Of a stretch of 22,753 bases of DNA, positions 6,862 to 14,557 are shown one piece after another. Below the pieces are notes generated by a model. It was not told the DNA's origin and ran no database searches. It saw nothing but the letters and a program-made list of their open reading frames with translations. The stretch spans positions 1 through 22,753 of the forward strand of contig DAOTTX010000090.1 in NCBI GenBank assembly GCA_034437515.1. The letters are read 5' to 3'. Position 1 is the first letter of the stretch. Every line of letters begins with the position of its first letter. The translations under genes were made by a program, and so were the position numbers. The DNA is from DAOTTX01 sp034437515 (GTDB taxonomy: Bacteria; Chloroflexota; Anaerolineae; Aggregatilineales; Phototrophicaceae).

Positions 6862-7902
6862 ATGGACTTCGATTTACGTGGACATCCGTTGTTAGTCATC
6901 GCAGTGATCGCCGCAGCCGTCTTTTTGGTGCTGGCGGTGATTCAAGCATTGATTATTGTCCCGTTGCTTTTTCTGGGCATCCTGTTCGGCATCTTGCTGC
7001 GCAGTATGGCTTATAACATTGAAAAGCGATCTAACCTGCCGTATCGCTGGGCTTACACCGGCGTGGTAATCGGATTAGTGCTCGCTTTCGTTATGTTAGG
7101 CGTGTTGCTGGGGCCGCGCTTCGCCTCACAGATAGACGACCTCACTGAGACGATCCCCGAATCAGTCGAACAAATTGAAGCGGATATGCGCTCGACCCAA
7201 TGGGGAGAAGAAGTGCTCGATAGTGTTTCTAACGTGGCGAGTAATGACGGCAGAGGTGACATTCTTTCCCAGGTGACCGGTGTGGTTTCTTCGGTCGCCA
7301 GTAGCTTGCTGAACGTGGTAATCGTGATCTTCCTTGGCGCGTACATGGCGCTCGAACCTTCACTCTACCGCAAGAACTTTGTACGCTTGTTCCCGGAAGA
7401 ACGACGGCCGCGGGTGCGTGAAGTCCTCGATGAACTCTACACCGTGCTGCTCAACTGGTTGGCGGCGCGGTTGTTCTCGATGGTCGTGGTCGCCGCGCTG
7501 ACGTTCTTCGGCCTGATGCTGTTAGGGATGCCAATCGCGCTGGCGCTGGCGGTCTTCGCCGGACTGATCTCGTTTATACCCAACGTGGGGCCGGTGTTGG
7601 CGATGGTGCCCGCGTTATTGCTCGCCTTCTCGCAGGGCTTTAATCAGATGGCATGGGTGTTTGTGCTCTACAACGGTGTGCAGTTCGCAGAAAGTTATTT
7701 CATCACACCGTCTATCCAACGCTATACGATCTCGCTGCCCCCGGCACTGACGTTAGGCGCACAGGTCGTGCTGGCGTTGATCTTCGGCACACTCGGTTTG
7801 CTGATCGCCGCGCCCGCCGTTGCCGGAACGATTGTGCTGGTCAAGATGCTTTACGTCGAGGATGTGCAACATCAGGAAACGGGTAAGCTCACGAGGACTT
7901 GA
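6862..7902 (+). CDS. AI-2E/PerM-family membrane protein
   Basis: This is a polytopic inner-membrane protein of the AI-2 exporter/PerM family. Members have been linked to autoinducer-2 export or Na+/H+ antiport, but for most the substrate is unknown. Hydrophobic segments cover the N-terminus (residues about 8-50), one span near 68-90, a soluble stretch with acidic helices (about 95-150), a span near 150-170, and a C-terminal block with GMPIALALAVFAGLISFIPN and VGPVLAMVPALLL, the recognisable PerM pattern. A perfect AGGAGG at 6850-6855 is 6 nt before this ATG and only 3 nt before another ATG at 6859, so the second was chosen; the difference is one residue. The gene lies upstream of the glutaredoxin-like gene with a 32-nt gap and is probably co-transcribed with it. 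Confidence 0.9.
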   Translation: MDFDLRGHPLLVIAVIAAAVFLVLAVIQALIIVPLLFLGILFGILLRSMAYNIEKRSNLPYRWAYTGVVIGLVLAFVMLGVLLGPRFASQIDDLTETIPESVEQIEADMRSTQWGEEVLDSVSNVASNDGRGDILSQVTGVVSSVASSLLNVVIVIFLGAYMALEPSLYRKNFVRLFPEERRPRVREVLDELYTVLLNWLAARLFSMVVVAALTFFGLMLLGMPIALALAVFAGLISFIPNVGPVLAMVPALLLAFSQGFNQMAWVFVLYNGVQFAESYFITPSIQRYTISLPPALTLGAQVVLALIFGTLGLLIAAPAVAGTIVLVKMLYVEDVQHQETGKLTRT

Positions 7903-7934
7903 GTCGTCTGTATTACAGATAGAAAAGGACTCAA

Positions 7935-8282
7935 ATGGCTGCAAAAATTCAACTCTATGCCCACAATGCCTGCCCTCAGGTACCCACCGTGCGCGGCATG
8001 CTTGACCGCACCAACGCCGACTACGACTATATCAATATTCGGCAAGAACCAGAGGCCGCCGCGCTGGTGCGCCAGATCAACGACGGCGACGAAAGTGTGC
8101 CGACGCTGGTCTTTGACGATGGCACCAGCCTGACCGAACCGTCCGCCCGGCAACTGACCGGCAAGCTCAAATCGCTCGGTTATGATGTGCCGCTCACCGC
8201 CATACTCATCGCTAACGCCTGGAACATTTTCATCGTGGTCATGGCACTATGGGCGATCCTGGCGGCGCTCGGTGTATTTTAA
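7935..8282 (+). CDS. Membrane-anchored monothiol glutaredoxin-like protein
   Basis: The protein has 115 residues. The first 80 follow the glutaredoxin/mycoredoxin fold: a beta strand, then the active site ACPQV with a single Cys13 (classical enzymes have CPYC), an alpha helix, a cis-proline motif SVPTLVF (Pro56) and a GTSLTEPSARQL segment like the GSH-binding GG/S-x-L region. The C-terminus (about 87-114, from LTAILIANAWNIFI onward) is a single hydrophobic membrane helix, so the redox domain faces the cytoplasm or the outside depending on topology, which cannot be decided here. AAAGGA lies 6 nt before the ATG. It follows the AI-2E-type gene in the same direction. The single-Cys site suggests a glutathionylation- or low-molecular-weight-thiol-dependent reductase. 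Confidence 0.8.
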   Translation: MAAKIQLYAHNACPQVPTVRGMLDRTNADYDYINIRQEPEAAALVRQINDGDESVPTLVFDDGTSLTEPSARQLTGKLKSLGYDVPLTAILIANAWNIFIVVMALWAILAALGVF

Positions 8283-8309
8283 ACAGATTTTTTACACTTT
8301 TGTAAGCGT

Positions 8310-8338
8310 TTTACAAGCATTGTGTGCTTTAATATAAT
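8310..8338 (+). promoter_or_regulatory. Near-consensus sigma-70 promoter with no gene behind it
   Basis: TTTACA (8310-8315), a spacer of exactly 17 nt and TATAAT (8333-8338) match 11 of 12 consensus bases, one of the best promoters in the window. Transcription would start near 8345. The next plausible coding start is about 240 nt downstream, with a strong hairpin between. Confidence 0.8.
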
Positions 8339-8344
8339 CAAGTT

Positions 8345-8521
8345 AAGATTCTAAGCGCAGCACTTAACAAACAAAAAGTTACTTTATTACAAAGGTGTGC
8401 AAACACCACGTCAATATCTGATGCAGATCAAAATGCACTTCCCCCCGATATTGGCGAAAATGCTTGTTTCTCCCTCCCAAAGTGTAGGGGATGACCGTAA
8501 AACGTCATCCCCTGACTTGTT
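8345..8521 (+). ncRNA. Candidate structured small RNA
   Basis: Between the promoter above and a terminator-like hairpin lies a non-coding stretch with ordered, perfectly complementary stems. These are GGTGT-GCAA-ACACC (8394-8407, a GNRA tetraloop), then a 10-position stem CGTCAATATC / GATATTGGCG (8409-8418 with 8447-8456) enclosing TGAT-GCAG-ATCA (8419-8430), and finally the 10-bp stem at 8486-8513. It does not resemble 6S RNA, tmRNA, SRP RNA or the GEMM riboswitch. A second -10 (TATAAT, 8546-8551) precedes the GNAT gene, so the RNA could be an independent sRNA; otherwise it is a 5' leader of that gene. No homology evidence is available. Confidence 0.5.
8486..8521 (+). terminator. Strong hairpin, probable sRNA terminator
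   Basis: AGGGGATGAC (8486-8495) and GTCATCCCCT (8504-8513) form a perfect 10-bp stem with an 8-nt loop. A T-rich but interrupted tail (CTTGTTTT) follows. It would terminate transcripts from the 8310 promoter before the GNAT gene. Confidence 0.65.
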
Positions 8522-8584
8522 TTCGCGCAATTGGCAAATCACCCCTATAATTACCTGCAATATTCCACCAAAAAGCTATGAACT

Positions 8585-9439
8585 ATGACCTACGAGATTA
8601 CCCTCAAAGACACACCGACGTTTAACGAACTGACCATCGACCGGGCGCTGACACGCCACAACGCGACCTTCGGTCTTGCGCCATCGGTCGAACTCACTGC
8701 CGTCTTACACGATGACGCCGGAGCCGTGCGCGGCGGTGTACAGGGTGAGGTCGAGTGGGGTTGGTTGTATGTTGATCTGCTATGGGTGGACCAAACCTGG
8801 CGGGGGCGTGGTTACGGTCGTCAGTTGATGCACGCCATCGAACAGAAAGCCTACCAGATGGGCTGTGAGCGTAGTTGGTTGGCGACGACCAGCTTTCAAT
8901 CGCTGCCGTTTTACTATCACTACGGTTACCGGTTGGTGGGCAAAATCGAAGACCGACCGCCGGGCTATAATTACTATTTTCTACACCGAGCGATCACGCC
9001 CGGTACGTCCCCGGCGATTGAAGTGACCGATGACCCCGACCCTGAAGCGGTCACGGCGGTGCGGCGCGGCCTCGCCGCTTACAATCGTGGACGTGGAGTG
9101 CGCTCCGATGGGCGACGCGCCGCCGCGTTCCTGCTTGACCGGCAAGATGATGTGTATGGTGGGGTCATCGCGGCAACGTATTGGGGTTGGTTGGACATTC
9201 AGGCCATGTGGGTCAATGAAACGCTGCGCGGGGACGGTTATGGGACGCGGTTGCTGGCGACCGCCGAGGCGACAGCGGCGAAACGTGGCTGCCGACATGC
9301 GTTCATTGATGTCAGCAGCTTCCAGAACCTCGATTTTTTCATCGCGCAGGGCTACGCGACCTTCGCCACCCTGCCGGAGCGCCCACCGGGGTATCAGACA
9401 CATTTCATGCGCAAGCCACTGGAGTCCGCTACCGGTTGA
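8585..9439 (+). CDS. Tandem two-domain GNAT acetyltransferase
   Basis: GNAT enzymes move an acetyl group from acetyl-CoA to an amine. This 284-residue protein contains two copies of the fold. Copy 1 (about 1-138) has the acetyl-CoA motif RGRGYG (73-78) and then WLATTSFQSLPFYYHYGY; copy 2 (about 144-279) has RGDGYG (215-220) and then FIDVSSFQNLDFFIAQGY. Both end with PPGY followed by three residues, an aromatic and another basic tail, and their motifs are 142 residues apart, so this is an internal duplication. Both pyrophosphate loops look intact, so both halves may bind cofactor. The ATG at 8585 has no clear Shine-Dalgarno. A -10 TATAAT lies at 8546-8551. The acceptor substrate is unknown. 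Confidence 0.9.
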   Translation: MTYEITLKDTPTFNELTIDRALTRHNATFGLAPSVELTAVLHDDAGAVRGGVQGEVEWGWLYVDLLWVDQTWRGRGYGRQLMHAIEQKAYQMGCERSWLATTSFQSLPFYYHYGYRLVGKIEDRPPGYNYYFLHRAITPGTSPAIEVTDDPDPEAVTAVRRGLAAYNRGRGVRSDGRRAAAFLLDRQDDVYGGVIAATYWGWLDIQAMWVNETLRGDGYGTRLLATAEATAAKRGCRHAFIDVSSFQNLDFFIAQGYATFATLPERPPGYQTHFMRKPLESATG

Positions 9440-9450
9440 TAAAAACCGGT
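9431..9450 (+). terminator. Hairpin spanning the GNAT stop codon
   Basis: ACCGGTT (9431-9437) and AACCGGT (9444-9450) form a 7-bp stem with a 6-nt loop; the TGA stop begins in the last stem base. No T tract follows, so it may serve as part of a termination region or for 3'-end stability. Confidence 0.4.
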
Positions 9451-9467
9451 TGAAGGCTTCATGCTGC

Positions 9468-9546
9468 CCGCCTCGCCATTCTAGACGAAACGTTTGGGCG
9501 ACGTTGTCTCACTCATCCTAACACAGAGGGATTTAGGGTGAGGCGG
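9468..9546. repeat. Inverted repeat between convergent GNAT and ALDH genes
   Basis: CCGCCTCGCC (9468-9477) pairs with GGTGAGGCGG (9537-9546). Inside, CTCAC/CCTAA can alternatively pair with TTTAGG/GTGAG. The 274-bp gap between these convergent genes holds no gene that I can support; the nested repeats are either a bidirectional terminator or a degraded small element. Confidence 0.45.
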
Positions 9547-9594
9547 CATTAAATTCTACATTTCCACCAAAATGTTAGAACCAGACGGTTTGCG

Positions 9595-9632
9595 CTGCCG
9601 GCGGTCACGTTCTGGTCGCAGACTGCCGGCAG
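9595..9632. terminator. Second inverted repeat in the convergent gap
   Basis: CTGCCGGCGGTC (9595-9606) pairs with GACTGCCGGCAG (9621-9632), 12 positions including one wobble, loop 14 nt. On the minus strand it lies 82 nt downstream of the ALDH stop. It shares the CTGCCGG core with the hairpin after leuS. Confidence 0.5.
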
Positions 9633-9713
9633 TCATCATCTGATTTATATGGCAAGACGATCAATCGAAGGCGTTCATTCACACCGAGTGCCTATAGTTG
9701 CCGACCGCGCCGT

Positions 9714-11228
9714 TTATACGAACGGCAACACCCGCCGCACCCGCCGCAGAATCTTCAGCACCGTCAGCGTGGTTGGGTCTAACAGAGAGAGCGCCGGTTC
9801 CGCGCCGATTTGCCGGTCTACCACAATCGACTGCGCCGTGACAAAACGCATCAGCCCTTCTGCCCCGCCCCGCCGACCGATACCGCTGTCCTTTTGACCG
9901 CCCCAGGGCATACTCGGTGAGGCAGGCACGGCGCTGGTACGGTTCACAGTGACGTCGCCTGTGTTCAGACGGTTGGCGATCATCTCGCCCTTTTGTAAGT
10001 CCTGCGTCCACACCGAGCCGGAAAGTCCGTAAGGGCTGTCATTGGCGAGACGTACCGCTTCATCGACATTTTGCACCCGCATGATCGGGATCAGCGGGCC
10101 GAACGTCTCCTCGTTCATCACCAGCATGGAATGATCCACGTTTACCAATACGGCAGGCTCAAAGAACAACGGGCCGAGGTCGGGGCGGCGCTTGCCCCCG
10201 CTAATGAGTTCCGCGCCCTTATCGATGGCGTCCCGAATGTGTTCTTCGGCACGCAGCAGTTCACGCTCGTTGGTCAAACTGCCGACATGCACATCGAAGC
10301 CGTCACCGGGGCTGACCGTCAACTCGTCTGCATAGTGGCGCACGCGTTCCACAAACCTGTCGTAGATGCCGTCCTCGACGTACACCCGCTCAATGCTCGT
10401 ACACATCTGACCGGCGTTCTCGCACGCACCCATGAATACACCTGCCGCCGTCAGTTCAACATTAGCGTCTTCCAGCACCAGCAGCGCGTCTTTACCGCCG
10501 AGTTCGAGGCTGTACGGGATCAAGCGTTCGGCGGCCTGCATGGCGACCTTGCGCCCGGTCGCCGTGCTACCGGTAAAGCATACATAATCGACGTAATCCA
10601 CCAGAGCCGCGCCGGTCTCACCCTTACCGGTGACCACCTGTACCGCGTCTTTGGGGACGCCGGCTTTGTAGAGCATCTCGACCGCGTAGAGTGTGCTGTA
10701 GGGCGTGATCTCGCTCGGTTTGATGACGGCGGTATTGCCTGCGATTAACGCCGGGATGAGGTCGATCATCGCCAGCAAGAACGGGTAGTTCCAGGGCGTG
10801 ATGAAGCCGACCACGCCGTAAGGCTTGTAATACACACGCCCCCACTGCAACAACGGGATCGCCGGGGTGCGCTTCTTCGGCTTGAGCAGTTTCGAGGCCT
10901 GGTTGGTATAATAGGTTACGGTGCTATCAATGCCGAGAACTTCAATGAATGCGCCGGTATCGTTCTTGCCGGTCTCTTCCCGGATGATGCGTACCGCGTT
11001 TTGCTGATCTTGCCAGATGAGGTCGCCCCACTTGCGCAGGATGCGCGCCCGTTCCTCGACACTCAACGCGCTCCAGTAGACCTGGGCGTCACGCGCCCGC
11101 TCGACCGCCGCTTGCACTCCCTCAGGCGGGGTGTTTGCGACCTCACCGATGCGTTCTTCTGTGATAGGGTTCGTCACCGGGATTTGTTCGACGTCGGCGG
11201 GGGTACCGTTCTGCTTCGCCACAACCAT
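9714..11228 (-). CDS. Aldehyde dehydrogenase family protein
   Basis: This NAD(P)-dependent enzyme oxidises an aldehyde to its acid; the exact substrate is open (succinate-semialdehyde/benzaldehyde-like groups are possible). The ATG at 11228 was chosen, with GGAG 9 nt upstream; an in-frame TTG 15 nt earlier overlaps that site. The 504-residue chain has the oxyanion Asn147 in TPWNYP, the cofactor motif FTGSTATG (about 217-225), the general base Glu242 in SLELGGKDA, the nucleophile Cys276 in NAGQMCTSIERVYV, and EETFGPL. The C-terminus carries a basic, hydrophobic tail (LKILRRVRRVLPFV) beyond the usual fold that could touch the membrane. The gene is downstream of leuS on the same strand but separated by about 300 nt with a terminator and its own -10 element (TATAAT, 11268-11263 on the minus strand). 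Confidence 0.93.
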   Translation of the reverse strand: MVVAKQNGTPADVEQIPVTNPITEERIGEVANTPPEGVQAAVERARDAQVYWSALSVEERARILRKWGDLIWQDQQNAVRIIREETGKNDTGAFIEVLGIDSTVTYYTNQASKLLKPKKRTPAIPLLQWGRVYYKPYGVVGFITPWNYPFLLAMIDLIPALIAGNTAVIKPSEITPYSTLYAVEMLYKAGVPKDAVQVVTGKGETGAALVDYVDYVCFTGSTATGRKVAMQAAERLIPYSLELGGKDALLVLEDANVELTAAGVFMGACENAGQMCTSIERVYVEDGIYDRFVERVRHYADELTVSPGDGFDVHVGSLTNERELLRAEEHIRDAIDKGAELISGGKRRPDLGPLFFEPAVLVNVDHSMLVMNEETFGPLIPIMRVQNVDEAVRLANDSPYGLSGSVWTQDLQKGEMIANRLNTGDVTVNRTSAVPASPSMPWGGQKDSGIGRRGGAEGLMRFVTAQSIVVDRQIGAEPALSLLDPTTLTVLKILRRVRRVLPFV

Positions 11229-11532
11229 CGCTGCTATCTCCAATTAACCGAATTTTGCTTCGATTATACCGTCTGGTTGTTTATTTCGCAGTCACAGTAA
11301 TTATAAAAGTCAGGGCAATCGCTTCAAAAATTTTTAGAGTCATAATAGGTCGAAAAGCGTTTCTGTGTAGGGGTCGGGTCAATGTTTCCACCAAAAAACA
11401 CAAGCCATCATACGGGACGGCTCTTACAGAACCGCCAACATCCTGATTTTTGTGACACTTGCGATTCAAAGCGACCACTCCGTCATAAAGATGGCTGCCG
11501 GTTGTGCGCCGGCAGCCAACAGTGGTTCGCCG
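11229..11532. other. Intergenic region between leuS and ALDH genes
   Basis: About 300 bp without a supportable gene. It holds the leuS terminator hairpin (11493-11517), the ALDH -10 element TATAAT (11268-11263, minus strand), an A/T-rich stretch around 11300-11340, and one of three copies of TTCCACCAAAA (11386-11396). The short open frames crossing it have no ribosome binding site and no recognisable content. Confidence 0.6.
11493..11517 (-). terminator. Hairpin terminator after leuS
   Basis: GGCTGCCGG and CCGGCAGCC form a perfect 9-bp stem with a 7-nt loop, 16 nt beyond the leuS stop on the minus strand, followed by ATCTTTAT. This is a strong structure with a weak U tract. Confidence 0.65.
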
Positions 11533-14322
11533 TTACACGACGATGTTAACTTTTGGTTCTTGCCCATTGCGCCCGGCGATGAAAATGACACGCTTGGGTT
11601 CACCGCCGTTGATGAAGCGTTTCGCCGCTTCGCTTTCCAGCGCGATTTGTACCGCTTCCTGTTCGCCAATTTCCGGCGAGACTTGCGCCTCACCACGCGG
11701 CTTGCCGTTGATCATCACCACCAATGTGATCGCGTCCTCTTTGGCCTTCTCCGCGTCGTATTCGGGCCAGGGCTGCGTGTGGACGCTGTATTCAAAGCCC
11801 AGGCACGACCACAGTTCCTCGGCGACGTGTGGCGTGAACGGAGCCATCAAACGCAGCATGGTGTTCATGGCATCCCGCCACGCGGCTGCACCCAGCTTGC
11901 CAGCCTTGATGGATGCTTGCATATCATTGCGCAGCGTCATCAGCGCGGCGATGGATGTGTTGAACTTGAAGCGTTCCAGGCTGTCCTGCACACCGTCGAT
12001 GGCTTGATGGACTTTGCGTTCGACATCACGGTTGGCGGCAGGGTCACCGTCGTTTTCGTTGGGCGGGCCGTTGGTGACCATGTCCCATACTTCGCTGATC
12101 CAACGGGCGGGGCCGCTGATCTGCTGTTCGTTCCAGGGGCCGCCCTTTTCCCAGTCGAAGGCGAACATCAGGTAAGCGCGGACGGTATCCGCACCGTATT
12201 TTTCGACCAGTTCATCGGGGTTGACCACGTTGCCCTTGCTCTTGGACATCCGCTGGATTTCCAGGTGATTCTTCAACTGGCTGACGTCGTTCTCACCTTC
12301 GATTGCGGGAATATCGACGGTCGCGCCCTCGGTGACTTCGACGATGCGATTGACACCCGCCATATCGACTTGCAGCACGCGCTCAGTACGCTTGGTGATT
12401 TCACCGAACACACCTTCAAACCCGGCGGGGACGTCGTTGGCGCCATCGACCACGCGCACGTCATCGGCGAACAACTTTTCGCCCTGGTAGCGCCCGGTCG
12501 CCAGGATGTAATCCCCGGCGCGCTCACTGCCCAGCACCTGTCCCTGGTTACGCAGTTGCAGCATCGGCTCACCCCAGATGACTTGCTCGGTGGCGCGGTC
12601 GTTGTCCCGCATGATCTCCACTGTGTCATCGAACATACCCAGGTCACGCATGGCTTTGGTAAACCAGCGCGTGTACAGCAGATGCATGGTCGCGTGTTCT
12701 GCGCCGCCGGTATAAGTATCGACCGGCAGCCAGTAAGCGGCTTCTTCGGGATTGAAGGGGGCGTCTCCGTAACCGGGACTCAGATAGCGATAGTGATACC
12801 ACGACGAGCACATAAACGTATCCATCGTATCGGTCTCACGCTTGGCGGGTTTGCCTTCGGCGTCGGTCGTGTTGACGAAGCTCTCGTGCTGCCCCAGCGG
12901 ATTTCCGACACCGGTCATCTGCACATCGGCGGGTAGCTCGACCGGCAGTTCGTCGCCCGGTACCGGCTCGTGGGTACCGTCTTCTCGCTGGATCATCGGG
13001 ATGGGTGAACCCCAATAACGCTGGCGACTAATCAGCCAATCACGCAGGCGATAATTAACCGCCTCCTCACCGATGTCGTTGGCTTCCAGATGGTCGATGG
13101 CAGCAGCGACCGCCGGACTCTTACGCCCCTTCTCACCGTTGTGAATCGTGCCGTTGATCGGCCCACTGTTGACCATCTCACCCGGCCCGGCATAGGCTTC
13201 GGTCATCTCGGCGGGGTCGGGGACTTCGTCCGCGCCTTCCGGTTTGACGACTGTGACGATATCCAGATCAAACTTACGGGCAAACGCAAAGTCGCGCTGG
13301 TCGCCGTAAGGCACCGCCATGATCGCACCGGTGCCGTAGGTCACCATGACATAATCCGCAATCCAGATCGGAATCTTGGCATCGTTGACCGGGTTGGTGG
13401 CATACGCGCCGGTGAAAACGCCGGTTTTCTCCCGGTCGTCGCTGGTGCGTTCGATCTCGGTAGCGGCGGCGGCCTGTTCTCTGTAGGCGGTGACGGCCTC
13501 GCGCTGGTCGTCGGTAGTCAGCTTTTCTACCAGCGGATGCTCCGGAGCCAGCACCATGAAGGTCGCGCCCCACAGCGTATCCGGGCGAGTGGTGTACACT
13601 TCGATCTCGTCGCCCGTTTCCGTCTTAAACTTAACCCGTGCGCCTTCGCTGCGCCCGATCCAGTTGGTCTGCATGATCTTGATCGGTTCGGGCCAGTCGA
13701 TCTTATCGAAGTTCAGCATCTCGTCGGCGTAACGCTTATAGCGGAAGAACCATTGCGTCATCATCTTCTGGACGACCGGCTGCCCGGTGCGCTCATCTTT
13801 GCCGTCGATGACCTGCTCGTTCGCCAGCACGGTTTGCAGCGTCGGTGACCAGTTCACCACCGCTTCGCCACGATAGGCCAGGTCTGCCTTGTAGAACTGC
13901 TTGAAGAACCATTCCGTCCAGTGATAGTAGCTGGGGTCACAACTGACGGCTTCGCGCTCCCAGTCGAACATCGCGCCCATGCTGCGTAGTTGCTTACGCA
14001 TCCGTTCGATGTTGTCATAAGTCCATTTCGCCGGGTGGATGTTGCGCTGTACGGCGGCGTTTTCCGCCGGCAGGCCGAAGGCGTCAAACCCGATGGGAAA
14101 CATCACGTTGTAGCCCTGCATCCGCTTGTAGCGGGCGCGGGCGTCGGAAGGTGTCATAGCAAACCAATGCCCGATGTGCAGGTCACCGCTGGGGTAGGGC
14201 AGCATGGTCAGCGCGTAATGCTTGGGCCGCATCCAATCGACCTCGGCGCGGTACAGCTTATCGGCTTCCCATTTGGCCTGCCATTTGTTTTCAATCGTTT
14301 TTGGATCGTATTGCTCAGTCAT
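11533..14322 (-). CDS. leuS: Leucyl-tRNA synthetase
   Basis: LeuRS charges tRNA-Leu with leucine and edits misactivated residues. The class I signatures are present: HIGH at residues 49-52 and RMSKS at 691-695, with the usual Lys replaced by Arg. The CP1 editing domain is present with TTRPDTLWGATF and YGTGAIMAVPYGDQRDFAFA. The anticodon-binding part ends in a typical KVNIVV-type C-terminus. At 929 residues the protein is longer than the usual 820-870. Most of the excess lies between NQGQVLGS and RMSKS (about 80 residues including VLQVDMAGVNRIVEV), the place of the LeuRS-specific insertion domain. The ATG at 14322 has AGAGG 3-4 nt upstream. A promoter about 230 nt upstream and a structured leader suggest regulation before translation. 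Confidence 0.97.
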   Translation of the reverse strand: MTEQYDPKTIENKWQAKWEADKLYRAEVDWMRPKHYALTMLPYPSGDLHIGHWFAMTPSDARARYKRMQGYNVMFPIGFDAFGLPAENAAVQRNIHPAKWTYDNIERMRKQLRSMGAMFDWEREAVSCDPSYYHWTEWFFKQFYKADLAYRGEAVVNWSPTLQTVLANEQVIDGKDERTGQPVVQKMMTQWFFRYKRYADEMLNFDKIDWPEPIKIMQTNWIGRSEGARVKFKTETGDEIEVYTTRPDTLWGATFMVLAPEHPLVEKLTTDDQREAVTAYREQAAAATEIERTSDDREKTGVFTGAYATNPVNDAKIPIWIADYVMVTYGTGAIMAVPYGDQRDFAFARKFDLDIVTVVKPEGADEVPDPAEMTEAYAGPGEMVNSGPINGTIHNGEKGRKSPAVAAAIDHLEANDIGEEAVNYRLRDWLISRQRYWGSPIPMIQREDGTHEPVPGDELPVELPADVQMTGVGNPLGQHESFVNTTDAEGKPAKRETDTMDTFMCSSWYHYRYLSPGYGDAPFNPEEAAYWLPVDTYTGGAEHATMHLLYTRWFTKAMRDLGMFDDTVEIMRDNDRATEQVIWGEPMLQLRNQGQVLGSERAGDYILATGRYQGEKLFADDVRVVDGANDVPAGFEGVFGEITKRTERVLQVDMAGVNRIVEVTEGATVDIPAIEGENDVSQLKNHLEIQRMSKSKGNVVNPDELVEKYGADTVRAYLMFAFDWEKGGPWNEQQISGPARWISEVWDMVTNGPPNENDGDPAANRDVERKVHQAIDGVQDSLERFKFNTSIAALMTLRNDMQASIKAGKLGAAAWRDAMNTMLRLMAPFTPHVAEELWSCLGFEYSVHTQPWPEYDAEKAKEDAITLVVMINGKPRGEAQVSPEIGEQEAVQIALESEAAKRFINGGEPKRVIFIAGRNGQEPKVNIVV

Positions 14323-14362
14323 TGCCTCTTATCTCATTGATTAGATGTGCTTGTTGGGTGGG

Positions 14363-14407
14363 GATGCAGCAAATTAGCGCCGCATCGTCATAAAAGATCG
14401 GCTGCAT
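14363..14407 (-). promoter_or_regulatory. Mutually exclusive hairpins in the leuS leader
   Basis: On the minus strand GATGCGGC (14386-14379) pairs with GCTGCATC (14370-14363) around an 8-nt loop. An upstream near-copy, ATGCAGC (14407-14401), is perfectly complementary to the same GCTGCAT arm. Only one pairing can exist at a time. The region ends about 40 nt before the leuS start codon. This arrangement is what an attenuator or riboswitch would need, but no known class matches. Confidence 0.4.
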
Positions 14408-14469
14408 TGTACCATGTCAGGTTTTGCAGATCGTCGAGAAAAAGAGGGGAGGGGCGCGGCTATAGACCG

Positions 14470-14529
14470 CTACATAAGAGAAGAGCGGGTCACCACCGAA
14501 CCCATGTTATTAATTTGTGGTGTCATCAT
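14470..14529 (-). CDS. Possible 19-residue leader peptide upstream of leuS
   Basis: On the minus strand AAGGAG (14540-14535) stands 5 nt before an ATG at 14529. The frame runs 19 codons (MMTPQINNMGSVVTRSSLM) to TAG at 14472-14470. The ribosome binding site is the best-placed one around leuS, yet lies 150 nt upstream of it and just downstream of the predicted leuS promoter. The last codons and the stop fall in a hairpin in which GACC(C)GCT pairs with AGCGGTC. Only one Leu codon is present, near the end, so simple leucine attenuation is not obvious. It could also be a chance frame. Confidence 0.4.
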   Translation of the reverse strand: MMTPQINNMGSVVTRSSLM

Positions 14530-14557
14530 GAACACTCCTTACATTTCGTTGGAACGC

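Noticed and set aside
7907..7919. 13-bp palindrome TCTGTATTACAGA before the glutaredoxin gene
   Set aside because: Perfect but short, seen once, and lying between genes that look co-transcribed; not enough to call an operator.
8283..8584. 6S RNA, tmRNA, SRP RNA or c-di-GMP riboswitch
   Set aside because: The order of short separate hairpins does not fit the closed long-hairpin form of 6S RNA, and none of the conserved sequence blocks of the other families is present.
8397..8588. 63-codon frame starting at GTG 8397
   Set aside because: No usable ribosome binding site, no protein-like pattern, and it crosses the hairpins of the candidate RNA.
11452..12936. Open frame of 494 codons on the plus strand
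   Set aside because: Antisense to leuS; the stop-free stretch comes from the codon bias of leuS. The same holds for the 252-codon frame at 13090-13848 and the 225-codon frame at 10071-10748 (antisense to the ALDH gene).
14470..14510. T-box-like string (GGTGGTGACCCGC) in the leuS leader
   Set aside because: It does not match the T-box consensus exactly, lies only about 60 nt after the predicted start site (no room for a specifier stem), and falls in the leader-peptide frame.
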